From: Cryomorphaceae bacterium
Lineage (GTDB): Bacteria; Bacteroidota; Bacteroidia; Flavobacteriales; Schleiferiaceae
Length of the DNA stretch: 7,543 bases
NCBI GenBank assembly: GCA_003507115.1
Contig: DNWN01000091.1
Coordinates: 1,031 to 8,573, forward strand
Direction: 5' to 3'
In this document: positions 1 to 6,584 of the stretch, piece after piece
How positions within the stretch are numbered: the first letter of the stretch is position 1
Layout of the letters: every line of letters starts with the position of its first letter
The notes under the pieces: generated by a model
Database searches by the model: none
The model's input: the letters and a program-made list of their open reading frames with translations, nothing else
Told to the model about the DNA's origin: nothing
Program-made: the position numbers and the translations under genes

Positions 1-683
1 TCTTGCAGCATAGAGGCCTTGGGGAAGGACACGCCATAGACGCGCGAGAGCTGTGGGTTGTTCTCATTGCCGCGCCAGTAGGCCCCCGCGACACTCATGA
101 CTTTGGCGGCCTTGATCGCACCGGTGTTGGGGATGTGCCCTCCTCGGCAGAGGTCGGTGAAGGTGCTGTGGTCGCAGAACGTGATGGTTCCGTCTTCCAA
201 GTTTTGGATCAGCTCCGTCTTGTAGGGATTGTTGGCGTACTCGACCAAGGCATCGGCTTTGGACACGGGACGCAGTTTAAATTCTGCCTTCTCACGGGCG
301 AATTCGAGCATCTGCTTTTCCACTTTCTCAAAGTCCCCCTCACCAAATGACTCGCCTTGAAAGTCGACATCGTAGTAGAAGCCTGTTTCGATGGCGGGAC
401 CGATGGTCAGCAGGGCATTGGGATAGAAGTGCAGAATGGATTGGGCCAGCACGTGCGCGCTCGAGTGCCAAAAAGCTTCTTTGCCTTCGGGCTGATCCCA
501 GGTAAAGAAGACCAACTTCCCCGAGTGGGAAAGGGGGTCCAGAAGTTCGACCGTTTGGCCGTCTAATTTGGCAGTGAGGGCATTCTGGGCCAAACCGCGG
601 GAGATGGACTCGGCCACCTGCATCGCCGAGGTTCCGGCGGGGTACGAACGGATGGAACCGTCCGGTAATGTGATATCAATCAT
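1..683 (-). CDS. thrS: Threonine--tRNA ligase (ThrRS), N-terminal part, cut by window edge
   Basis: Cytoplasmic class II aminoacyl-tRNA synthetase that charges tRNA-Thr with threonine and clears mischarged Ser-tRNA-Thr. Only the first 227 codons are in the window; the full protein is usually about 640 residues, so the catalytic core and anticodon-binding domain lie off the left edge. Residues 1-60 are the TGS domain (start M-I-D-I-T-L-P-D-G). The editing domain follows, with H-S-S-A-H (H73, H77) and D-L-C-R-G-G-H (C179, H183), matching the zinc/editing histidines and cysteine known from E. coli ThrRS (H73, H77, C182, H186). The C-R-G-G-H-I-P-N-T-G wording and the following S-V-A-G-A-Y-W-R-G are the form I associate with Bacteroidetes. 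The ATG at 683-681 is chosen because the TGS domain starts right there; no Shine-Dalgarno is visible. It is divergent from the men genes and probably unrelated to them. Confidence 0.97.
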   Translation of the reverse strand, partial: MIDITLPDGSIRSYPAGTSAMQVAESISRGLAQNALTAKLDGQTVELLDPLSHSGKLVFFTWDQPEGKEAFWHSSAHVLAQSILHFYPNALLTIGPAIETGFYYDVDFQGESFGEGDFEKVEKQMLEFAREKAEFKLRPVSKADALVEYANNPYKTELIQNLEDGTITFCDHSTFTDLCRGGHIPNTGAIKAAKVMSVAGAYWRGNENNPQLSRVYGVSFPKASMLQ

Positions 684-710
684 GGCTTCGGTACAAATGA
701 AGGTCAGCCG

Positions 711-718
711 CAAAGGTA
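711..718 (-). promoter_or_regulatory. Candidate -7 promoter box of thrS
   Basis: On the minus strand this reads TACCTTTG, an exact match to the Bacteroidetes sigma-A -7 consensus TAnnTTTG. Transcription would begin near position 705, leaving a leader of roughly 20 nt before the thrS ATG. No TTG (-33 element) is found at the expected 17-23 nt spacing, so the promoter is only half supported. A weaker alternative, TTCATTTG, lies at 701-694 on the same strand. The box is also one arm of an inverted repeat with the menI box at 730-737. Confidence 0.5.
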
Positions 719-729
719 GGCCTTCCCCG

Positions 730-737
730 TATCTTTG
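730..737 (+). promoter_or_regulatory. Candidate -7 promoter box of the men operon
   Basis: TATCTTTG matches the Bacteroidetes -7 consensus TAnnTTTG exactly and lies four bases before the menI ATG at 742. Transcription from it would begin at about the A of the start codon, implying a leaderless or nearly leaderless mRNA. No clear TTG -33 element is seen 17-23 nt upstream. The only other place for a men promoter would be inside thrS, because the intergenic region is just 58 bp. Confidence 0.5.
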
Positions 738-741
738 CCCC

Positions 742-1176
742 ATGACACACGAGGAAATATTGGCCATCCTGAATGAGCGCCGCACAGGCACTCTCATGGA
801 GACCTTGTCCATCGAATATACGGGGATGACCGAGGATACGTTGACGGCCCGCATGCCGGTGACGCCCGGGCACATGCAACCATTGGGCTTGCTTCACGGG
901 GGGGCAACCGTCAGTTTGGCCGAAACCGTGGGGTCTGCCGCGTCCCATATTTTCTTGGACGATCCCCACACCTACGTGGCGGTGGGCCAAGAAATCGCAG
1001 CCAACCATGTGCGCTCGGCCCGCAGCGGCTATGTGCATGCCACGGCGGAGTTCCTGCACAAAGGCAGACGTTCGCATGTGCTCCAAATTCGGGTCGTGGA
1101 TGACCAAGCACGATTGATTTCGTTCATTAAGATGACGAACGCCATTGTCGAGCGGGTGTCGAAAGAGAGGGGATGA
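742..1176 (+). CDS. menI: 1,4-dihydroxy-2-naphthoyl-CoA thioesterase, hotdog fold (MenI-like)
   Basis: Predicted 144-residue cytoplasmic hotdog-fold thioesterase that hydrolyses DHNA-CoA to DHNA, the step after MenB. The central motif G-L-L-H-G-G-A (49-55), followed by S-L-A-E-T-V-G-S, matches E. coli MenI/YdiI, with E61 at the catalytic glutamate position. A second block, E-I-A-A-N-H-V-R-S-A-R (84-94), also mirrors YdiI closely. Length fits the family (about 136-145). The ATG at 742 gives the normal N-terminus; the frame stays open upstream to 568, but that extension would run into thrS antisense and has no family counterpart. It is the first gene of the men cluster and its stop overlaps the menF start (ATGA). 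Family members also act on other acyl-CoAs (PaaI, EntH types), so the substrate rests largely on the operon context and the YdiI-like motifs. Confidence 0.9.
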   Translation: MTHEEILAILNERRTGTLMETLSIEYTGMTEDTLTARMPVTPGHMQPLGLLHGGATVSLAETVGSAASHIFLDDPHTYVAVGQEIAANHVRSARSGYVHATAEFLHKGRRSHVLQIRVVDDQARLISFIKMTNAIVERVSKERG

Positions 1177-2150
1177 AGGGATTTGCATTAATTCGAGAGC
1201 CCGGTAGTGAACCCTTGTGGATGTCCCTGGAGTCCAATGCTCAAGGGGCTTTCCGATTTTCGACGTTTTCGGGTCAAATAGAAACCTTTGCCATTTTGGA
1301 GCAGGAGGTGGGCGAATCCGCCTTGGCGAAGGCGCATTCGATACTTCAAGGTGCGGATTGGCCCGCGCTTGATTTGGCCTCCTCGCATGATTTTGATAGT
1401 TATGTGGCTCTGATCGAGTCGGCGCGTCGAGCCTGTGAAGAGGGGGCATTAGAAAAGGTGGTCCTGTCCCGTTGCCATGCATACCCCCAGGTCGACTTGG
1501 ATCTCATGGAGACCTACAACAGACTCTGCGCTCATTACCCGCGAGCCACGGTGTACATGATTTATCGCCAAGGTCAAAGCCTGTGGATGGGGGCCACCCC
1601 CGAATGCCTCGTGGAGACGCAGGGTCACGTCGTACGGACCATGAGTCTAGCAGGTACCCGTGTAGCGGACTCCGAGGGTTCCTGGGGGGCGAAAGAGCGC
1701 GAAGAACAACATGTCGTCACCCGAGATATCATCCATATGCTCCAGGTTATGGGTTGCAAGCACCTGACGATCGAAGGCCCCACGGTGCTCAATGCCGGTC
1801 CGGTGGAACACCTATGTTCGATGATTCAGGGTGAGCGCAATGGCTCCGGTTCGGATGAAATTGCTCGAGCCTTGCATCCCACGCCTGCCGTGGGGGGCTT
1901 GCCGCGGGCTCAAGCGGCCGCATTTATCCGCCAACGGGAAGGCTATGACCGCCGATTTTATGCGGGCTATTTTGGCTGGACTCGGGCGGAACGTTCGGTT
2001 TTCTACGTCAACCTTCGCTGCTTGGAATGGGGCTCGGACGGAGTTTTGTGCTATGCGGGCGGAGGAATCACTTCGAAGAGCCACCCGGAACAAGAGTGGC
2101 AAGAAACAGAGCAAAAACTTAAGACGCTTGAGCGCGTTATCTTCGGATAA
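1173..2150 (+). CDS. menF: Isochorismate synthase MenF (short form)
   Basis: Converts chorismate to isochorismate, the committed step of menaquinone synthesis; soluble, Mg2+-dependent. This 325-residue protein has the chorismate-binding fold: L-E-K-V-V-L-S-R with K95 at the water-activating lysine position, W-M-G-A-T-P-E (E144, general acid position), S-L-A-G-T-R (158-163), K-E-R-E-E-Q (174-179), H-P-T-P-A-V-G-G (235-242), and Y-A-G-G-G-I (294-299) leading to E-W-Q-E-T-E-Q-K (E308 and E311 as likely Mg2+ ligands). The lysine/glutamate pair argues for isochorismate synthase rather than anthranilate synthase, as do the neighbours. It is shorter than E. coli MenF (about 430), with the loss in the N-terminal part before K95; the catalytic half is complete. 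The ATG overlaps the menI stop as ATGA and is preceded by a purine-rich run (AAAGAGAGGGG); the menD start overlaps its TAA. Confidence 0.95.
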   Translation: MKGFALIREPGSEPLWMSLESNAQGAFRFSTFSGQIETFAILEQEVGESALAKAHSILQGADWPALDLASSHDFDSYVALIESARRACEEGALEKVVLSRCHAYPQVDLDLMETYNRLCAHYPRATVYMIYRQGQSLWMGATPECLVETQGHVVRTMSLAGTRVADSEGSWGAKEREEQHVVTRDIIHMLQVMGCKHLTIEGPTVLNAGPVEHLCSMIQGERNGSGSDEIARALHPTPAVGGLPRAQAAAFIRQREGYDRRFYAGYFGWTRAERSVFYVNLRCLEWGSDGVLCYAGGGITSKSHPEQEWQETEQKLKTLERVIFG

Positions 2151-3745
2151 TGGCCTCATCTTTTCAACCCCTCGCTGCCTTACTTGCTAAGGCCCTAAAA
2201 GACTTGGATCCTGCCGTTCGGGTGGCTTCTCCGGGCAGTCGGAATGCCCCTTTGATTGAGGCATTTTCCTCTCTTCCGGGTAAAGAAGTGGTGGTTTTAG
2301 ATGAGCGCGCTGCGGCCCACTTGGCGTTGGGGGCGGCCATTCAGACGGGAAGACCCGCTATCGCCTATTGTACAAGTGGCACGGCGGGACTCAACTACGC
2401 CCCAGCCGTGGCCGAAGCATTTTACCAGCGGATCCCTTTGTTGGTCATTACCGCAGATCGCCCCGCCCATCTCATTGACCAAGGCCACGGTCAGAGTATC
2501 CGCCAATCGAACATGTTCGCGGGCCATCTACGAGGCCAAGCGTTGCTGGACGCTTCGGCGTCCCTGGATAGCCAAGTGGCACTCCTTCAATCTGCCTTGC
2601 AGGCGCTTTTGGAAGGACCCGTGCACATCAATGTTCCCTTTGAGGAGCCCTTGTATGGTTCTCCCGCCTTGCCGCATGATTTCTCATGGACACCCTGGAA
2701 GTTCGAGGCGAGCCCACCCATGGAACTCTTGTTTCCCGAATGGATTAAAGAGGCCCATCGTCCCCTTTTAGTGGTGGGTCAATGGAATCCCGCCTGGGGT
2801 TCGGCCGTCCGCAGCTTGGAGCAACTTAAGGCCAAGGGCTGGCTCATCGCGGCGGAGCATCTGGCCAATGTGCCAGCTCAACTAGCCATCCATCTGGAAG
2901 ATGCGTGGGTGCATGCCCCGGCGGCTCGAGTGGATGCCATTGTCACTTTGGGAGGTTCATGGATCGCCAAAGAATCGAAAAAGCGTTTGGCCGGAACGCC
3001 TCATTGGCATATTGGTCCATCTGCACCGCACCCCGATGTATTCGGTCACTTGGTGGAAGCCGCGGAAATGGCACCGCGCGACGCACTCAAAGCCCTCGCC
3101 ACTATTTCTCCCGCCTACGAACCCGCTTGGGCGAATTTTTGGGTCCAACAGCGTAGTTATCCGGCCACAGTGTGGTCGGATCGATGGGTTCATGAATACA
3201 TGGCCGAACACGCGCCTTCGGGCTGGGACATCCATTGGGCGAACTCTACCGCCGTCCGTTATGGCGTCCATACCTGGGCACATGGAGGGTGGAAGGGTAA
3301 TTTTCGGCACTACAGCAATCGCGGGGCGAGTGGTATCGACGGCTGTACCTCCACGGCGATCGGCTCCGCTTGGCTTTCAGATCGCCCGACACTTCTAATC
3401 ACAGGAGAGTTGGCCTTTTTCTATGACATCAACGCGTGGATGCATGCGGACATCCCATCGCATTTTAAGGTGGTGGTCATTCATAATGGCGGCGGGAATA
3501 TTTTTCGCTGGATTGAAGGCCCCAAGGCCTCGGAACGATGCGATACGCATTACACCTGGTCTCATCATCGCACATCCGAAGCGCTGGCCGCTCATGCGGG
3601 CGTGGCCTATCGAGCATCCACAGACTCGACGTCTTTTGTCTCTGACTTCGCCTGGTTAATGGCTTCGTCTGATGCGGGTATTTTGGAGGTTTTTACCGAC
3701 CCAGAAGCCAGCGAACAAGCTTGGAACAAGCGTTTTCACCCTTAA
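2150..3745 (+). CDS. menD: 2-succinyl-5-enolpyruvyl-6-hydroxy-3-cyclohexene-1-carboxylate synthase (MenD)
   Basis: ThDP- and Mg2+-dependent enzyme joining 2-oxoglutarate (after decarboxylation) to isochorismate to give SEPHCHC. The 531 residues have the full three-domain layout: S-P-G-S-R-N-A-P-L (27-35), D-E-R-A-A-A-H with the ThDP-activating E52, C-T-S-G-T-A-G (74-80), T-A-D-R-P (101-105), Q-S-I-R-Q-S-N-M-F (115-123), N-S-T-A-V-R-Y (365-371), N-R-G-A-S-G-I-D-G (390-398), and the cofactor motif near 418-452 ending in H-N-G-G-G-N-I-F. One residue is odd: the cofactor motif starts T-G-E-L-A (E420), where family members I know have Asp as the Mg2+ ligand (G-D). Everything else looks intact, so I expect an active enzyme. 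Its ATG overlaps the menF stop (TAATG), suggesting translational coupling. The 3' end contains the -33 part of a likely promoter for menB. Confidence 0.97.
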   Translation: MASSFQPLAALLAKALKDLDPAVRVASPGSRNAPLIEAFSSLPGKEVVVLDERAAAHLALGAAIQTGRPAIAYCTSGTAGLNYAPAVAEAFYQRIPLLVITADRPAHLIDQGHGQSIRQSNMFAGHLRGQALLDASASLDSQVALLQSALQALLEGPVHINVPFEEPLYGSPALPHDFSWTPWKFEASPPMELLFPEWIKEAHRPLLVVGQWNPAWGSAVRSLEQLKAKGWLIAAEHLANVPAQLAIHLEDAWVHAPAARVDAIVTLGGSWIAKESKKRLAGTPHWHIGPSAPHPDVFGHLVEAAEMAPRDALKALATISPAYEPAWANFWVQQRSYPATVWSDRWVHEYMAEHAPSGWDIHWANSTAVRYGVHTWAHGGWKGNFRHYSNRGASGIDGCTSTAIGSAWLSDRPTLLITGELAFFYDINAWMHADIPSHFKVVVIHNGGGNIFRWIEGPKASERCDTHYTWSHHRTSEALAAHAGVAYRASTDSTSFVSDFAWLMASSDAGILEVFTDPEASEQAWNKRFHP

Positions 3746-3750
3746 TTTTG
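3721..3750 (+). promoter_or_regulatory. Internal promoter candidate for menB-menA-menC-menE
   Basis: TTG at 3721-3723 and TAATTTTG at 3743-3750 are separated by 19 nt, fitting the Bacteroidetes promoter pattern TTG-N17-23-TAnnTTTG. The -33 part lies in the last codons of menD, and the -7 box starts on the menD stop codon itself. The menB ATG follows five bases after the box, so the transcript would have almost no leader. This is the only junction in the cluster with room between genes, which fits a promoter there. Expression from it is inferred from sequence only. Confidence 0.55.
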
Positions 3751-3755
3751 TCCCT

Positions 3756-4577
3756 ATGAATCCCATAACCTGGACGGAGATCAAACCCTACTCCGATATC
3801 ACATTTGACTTTTTTGAAGGCATTGCGAAAATCACCATCAACCGCCCCGAAGTGTACAATGCATTTCGTCCGGAGACAAATATGGAGATGCTCGATGCCA
3901 TGGACATCTGCCGTGAGCGCTCAGACATTCGGGTTGTCGTATTGACTGGCACGGGTGACAAGGCCTTTTGTAGTGGTGGCGACCAAAACGTCAAAGGTGT
4001 CGGTGGCTATGTGGGCGAAGATGGCGTGCCACGCTTGAATGTCCTAGACTTGCACAAGCGAATCCGTGAAATACCCAAGCCGGTCGTGGCCATGGTAAAT
4101 GGCTACGCCATAGGCGGAGGACATGTACTTCACGTGGTCTGCGACTTGACCATTGCCTCGGAAAATGCCCGGTTTGGGCAGACTGGGCCCAAAGTGGGAA
4201 GTTTCGATGCCGGTTTTGGAAGTAGCTACTTGGCCCGCCATGTAGGCCAAAAGAAAGCCCGTGAGATTTGGTTCCTCTGCCATCAGTACACAGCGCAGGA
4301 AGCCGAGCAAATGGGCATGGTCAACAAGGTGGTGCCTTTCGCTGAACTCGAGGCCACTACAGTGGAGTGGTGCCGTACGATGATGATGCGCTCCCCCATG
4401 GCCCTTCGTATGATCAAACGCGGCCTCAATGCCGAACTCGACGGTCAACGGGGGTTGATGGAGTTTGCGGGAGACGCCACCCTGATGTATTACCTCATGG
4501 AGGAGGCCCAGGAGGGCAAACGCGCTTTCCTCGAGAAGCGCGATCCAGACTTTGGAAAATTCCCCATCTTCCCTTGA
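3756..4577 (+). CDS. menB: 1,4-dihydroxy-2-naphthoyl-CoA synthase (MenB)
   Basis: Crotonase-family enzyme that closes the second ring by intramolecular Claisen condensation of o-succinylbenzoyl-CoA to DHNA-CoA. At 273 residues it is close to the usual length for the family. Seen in order: N-R-P-E-V-Y-N-A-F (29-37), F-C-S-G-G-D-Q (71-77, substrate CoA loop and oxyanion region), G-Y-A-I-G-G-G-H (116-123, oxyanion hole), [10 protein letters not shown] (142-151), and a C-terminal K-R-D-P-D-F block typical of MenB. G144 in Q-T-G-P-K corresponds to the glycine of bicarbonate-dependent (type I) MenB; type II enzymes carry Asp there. The ATG at 3756 gives the standard N-terminus; the frame is open back to 3672, but that part overlaps menD and is not family-like. 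It starts 10 nt after menD, just behind a promoter-like TAATTTTG box. Its TGA overlaps the menA TTG start. Confidence 0.97.
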   Translation: MNPITWTEIKPYSDITFDFFEGIAKITINRPEVYNAFRPETNMEMLDAMDICRERSDIRVVVLTGTGDKAFCSGGDQNVKGVGGYVGEDGVPRLNVLDLHKRIREIPKPVVAMVNGYAIGGGHVLHVVCDLTIASENARFGQTGPKVGSFDAGFGSSYLARHVGQKKAREIWFLCHQYTAQEAEQMGMVNKVVPFAELEATTVEWCRTMMMRSPMALRMIKRGLNAELDGQRGLMEFAGDATLMYYLMEEAQEGKRAFLEKRDPDFGKFPIFP

Positions 4578-5521
4578 GCATTTCGTGGGCACCGTGGATT
4601 CAAGCGGCTCGTCCGCGCACGCTTCCGTTGGCCCTTGCTTGCATTGCGCTGGGTTCTTTGCTCGCGGCGGATCGCGGATACTTTGATCCCTGGCTGACCC
4701 TATGGATGGTCTTGACAGCGGCTTCCTACCAACTGTTGTCCAATTTAGCCAATGATTTGGGGGACTACCGAACGGGGGCGGATCAACATCGGCAGGGCCT
4801 CGATGGGATTGAAGCACGCGCCGTGGCGAGTGGTCTCATCCGCGAAGCCAGTATGCACCGGGCGGTTCAAGTGCTCACTTTCATGTCCTTGGTCTTCACG
4901 GCTTTGACCGCTTGGTGGGGTACCCGCGATTTGGGTTGGGTCTACACCGCTATTTTTGCAGCCCTGGGCCTTTTGGCTACCGCGGCTGCTCGTGGTTATA
5001 CGCTGGGATGGGCCTATGGCTATAAGGGCTTTGGAGACTTGTTTGTGATTCTCTTTTTTGGCCCGGTAGGTGTGGCGGGAAGTTTTTTCCTCCAAACCCA
5101 ATCCTGGGATCCCCTCATCCTCCTGCCAGGACTATCGGTTGGCTTTATGGCGGCGGCGGTCTTGAACCTCAACAATTTACGCGACATCGAAACGGATCAA
5201 GCGGCGGGCAAACGCACCTTAGCCATGCGGATGGGCCGCCCGATGGCCAAGCTGTACCAAACCATCCTGGTGTTGGAGGCGTATGTGGCCACCACCGTTT
5301 TTATCGTGTTGCAAGCCGATGTCACCTGCTCGCGAAGCTTTCTGTATGCTGCGACGCTGCCCCTATTTGCCGAAGGGCTGTACAAAACATGGAAGGCCAA
5401 AACTCCTGCCGATTTTGACCGTCAACTCAAACCCACGGCTTTGCAAACGGTCTTATTTGCCCTCTTGCTCGGCGTTGGTCTCCTCATCGATGCCAACCAA
5501 TGTGGGAAGCCCCTTTTCTAG
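4574..5521 (+). CDS. menA: 1,4-dihydroxy-2-naphthoate polyprenyltransferase (MenA), TTG start
   Basis: Integral inner-membrane UbiA-family prenyltransferase that attaches the polyprenyl tail to DHNA, giving demethylmenaquinone. The N-terminus [13 protein letters not shown] is the standard MenA opening. The first Asp-rich prenyl-diphosphate/Mg2+ motif is [11 protein letters not shown] (60-70) and the second is N-N-L-R-D-I-E-T-D (200-208), followed by A-A-G-K-R-T-L-A. Several hydrophobic stretches (about 17-31, 41-57, 98-113, 121-138, 153-172, 180-198, 228-247, 257-268, 288-304) fit the multi-helix UbiA fold. With the TTG at 4574 the protein has 315 residues, near the family norm. That start overlaps the menB stop as TTGA. 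The only in-frame ATG upstream (4367) would add about 69 non-family residues inside menB, and the first downstream ATG would remove the conserved N-terminus. The next gene begins 4 nt after the TAG. Confidence 0.95.
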   Translation: MSISWAPWIQAARPRTLPLALACIALGSLLAADRGYFDPWLTLWMVLTAASYQLLSNLANDLGDYRTGADQHRQGLDGIEARAVASGLIREASMHRAVQVLTFMSLVFTALTAWWGTRDLGWVYTAIFAALGLLATAAARGYTLGWAYGYKGFGDLFVILFFGPVGVAGSFFLQTQSWDPLILLPGLSVGFMAAAVLNLNNLRDIETDQAAGKRTLAMRMGRPMAKLYQTILVLEAYVATTVFIVLQADVTCSRSFLYAATLPLFAEGLYKTWKAKTPADFDRQLKPTALQTVLFALLLGVGLLIDANQCGKPLF

Positions 5522-5525
5522 TACC

Positions 5526-6584
5526 ATGACGGCACGCTTCTGGTCCTACACCTATCACTTTAAGCGCCCCGCCGGGACCTCCCGCGGGGTCATGCACGTT
5601 AAGCCCGCCTATTTTTTGGAGGTCACCGTGGGTGGATGGATGGGCCAAGGAGAATGCGGTCTGTTGCCTGGATTGTCCGTGGATGACCACCCGGACTATG
5701 CCGAAAAGCTTCAAGCCCTGTGCGATCTCATTCAAACTTCTGGGGAGGCGGCCTGGAAAGCATGGGCTAGCGAGGGCTTGCCCGACGCGGTTTGGTCCCA
5801 TTGGCTTGCTTGGCCCAGCATCCTATTCGCTTGGGAGCAAGCTTTGTTGTCATGGTCTGACGCCTCCTCTGGTGGAAATGGAAAGCGTTTGTTTGATTCG
5901 GCCTTTGCGCGCAAGGAGGCCGGGATTCCCATCAATGGACTCTTGTGGATGGGGGATAGCTGCTATCTGAGCGAACAGTCCGAGGTCCGCATCCAAGAAG
6001 GATTTGACTGCATCAAGATGAAAATTGGGGCCCTCGCCTTGGATCAGGAGCGGGCTATTCTCACGGACTTACGCCATTTGCGTCCAGATATTCAACTTCG
6101 AGTGGACGCCAACGGCGCATTTAACGCCGACGAGGCCCTCGCGGTGATGGAAACCCTCCGATCTTTCAAACTACACAGCGTGGAACAGCCCTGTCCGGCC
6201 ACGGACCGTGACGGCCTCGCTCGGGTAGCCGCACAAGGCGCCATTCCGACCGCCCTAGATGAAAGCCTGATTGGGGTGATCGAGCCTGCAAAACGGGACG
6301 AACTGCTTGATGAGATTCGCCCCCAGTATATCGTCCTCAAACCTTCCCTTTTGGGCGGGTTCCGCAGTTGTGAAGACTGGATTCAGCGTGCGGAGGCTCG
6401 CGGCATCGGCTGGTGGATCACGTCAGCGTTGGAAGGTGCGGTGGGCCTCTCCGCGATTGCCCAGTGGACGGCTACCTTGCCTCGGCTGAAAGGCTACCAA
6501 GGCTTGGGTACCGGCAGTCTCTACACGAATAACCTTCCAGCCCGAACGGAAGTCAAATCTGGACAGCTATGGATGCTCGGATGA
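5526..6584 (+). CDS. menC: o-Succinylbenzoate synthase (MenC)
   Basis: Enolase-superfamily dehydratase that turns SHCHC into o-succinylbenzoate; soluble and Mg2+-dependent. The 352 residues contain the N-terminal capping domain and a TIM barrel with the full set of active-site residues: K-M-K (K164, K166), V-D-A-N-G-A-F with D194, V-E-Q-P with E220, A-L-D-E-S with D245 (the three metal ligands), and V-L-K-P-S with K272 as the opposing catalytic lysine. The blocks I-G-W-W-I-T-S-A-L-E (294-303) and Y-Q-G-L-G-T-G-S-L-Y-T-N-N (324-336) are the form seen in Bacteroidetes MenC. Some relatives also racemise N-acylamino acids or dipeptides, but the operon fixes the role. The ATG at 5526 follows the menA stop by 4 nt and gives the expected N-terminus; the longer upstream open frame lies within menA. 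The 3' end overlaps the menE start. Confidence 0.96.
   Translation: MTARFWSYTYHFKRPAGTSRGVMHVKPAYFLEVTVGGWMGQGECGLLPGLSVDDHPDYAEKLQALCDLIQTSGEAAWKAWASEGLPDAVWSHWLAWPSILFAWEQALLSWSDASSGGNGKRLFDSAFARKEAGIPINGLLWMGDSCYLSEQSEVRIQEGFDCIKMKIGALALDQERAILTDLRHLRPDIQLRVDANGAFNADEALAVMETLRSFKLHSVEQPCPATDRDGLARVAAQGAIPTALDESLIGVIEPAKRDELLDEIRPQYIVLKPSLLGGFRSCEDWIQRAEARGIGWWITSALEGAVGLSAIAQWTATLPRLKGYQGLGTGSLYTNNLPARTEVKSGQLWMLG

Noticed and set aside
568..741. Upstream extension of menI to ATG 568
   Set aside because: The added residues are antisense to the conserved thrS TGS domain, and the family starts near ATG 742.
676..1482. 268-codon open frame on the minus strand opposite menI and the start of menF
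   Set aside because: It lies antisense to two well-supported genes, its translation shows no recognisable motif, and it is rich in Pro, Arg and His as expected from a shadow of GC-rich codons.
2301..3398. Two plus-strand open frames (156 and 165 codons) inside menD in another frame
   Set aside because: menD is intact across the region with all motifs in one frame; these translations have low-complexity composition and no family resemblance.
3672..3755. Upstream extension of menB to an earlier ATG at 3672
   Set aside because: It would overlap the end of menD by 74 nt and add 28 residues with no MenB counterpart; ATG 3756 gives the normal length.
4044..4817. 257-codon open frame on the minus strand opposite menB and the start of menA
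   Set aside because: It is antisense to clear men genes, with no domain signature and no promoter or start signal.
4930..4958. TTTG-N17-TATTTTTG, a good Bacteroidetes promoter match inside menA
   Set aside because: It lies within codons for a hydrophobic MenA segment where T-rich sequence is expected, more than 560 bp from the next gene start. I treat it as chance; it also shows that the consensus alone is weak evidence.
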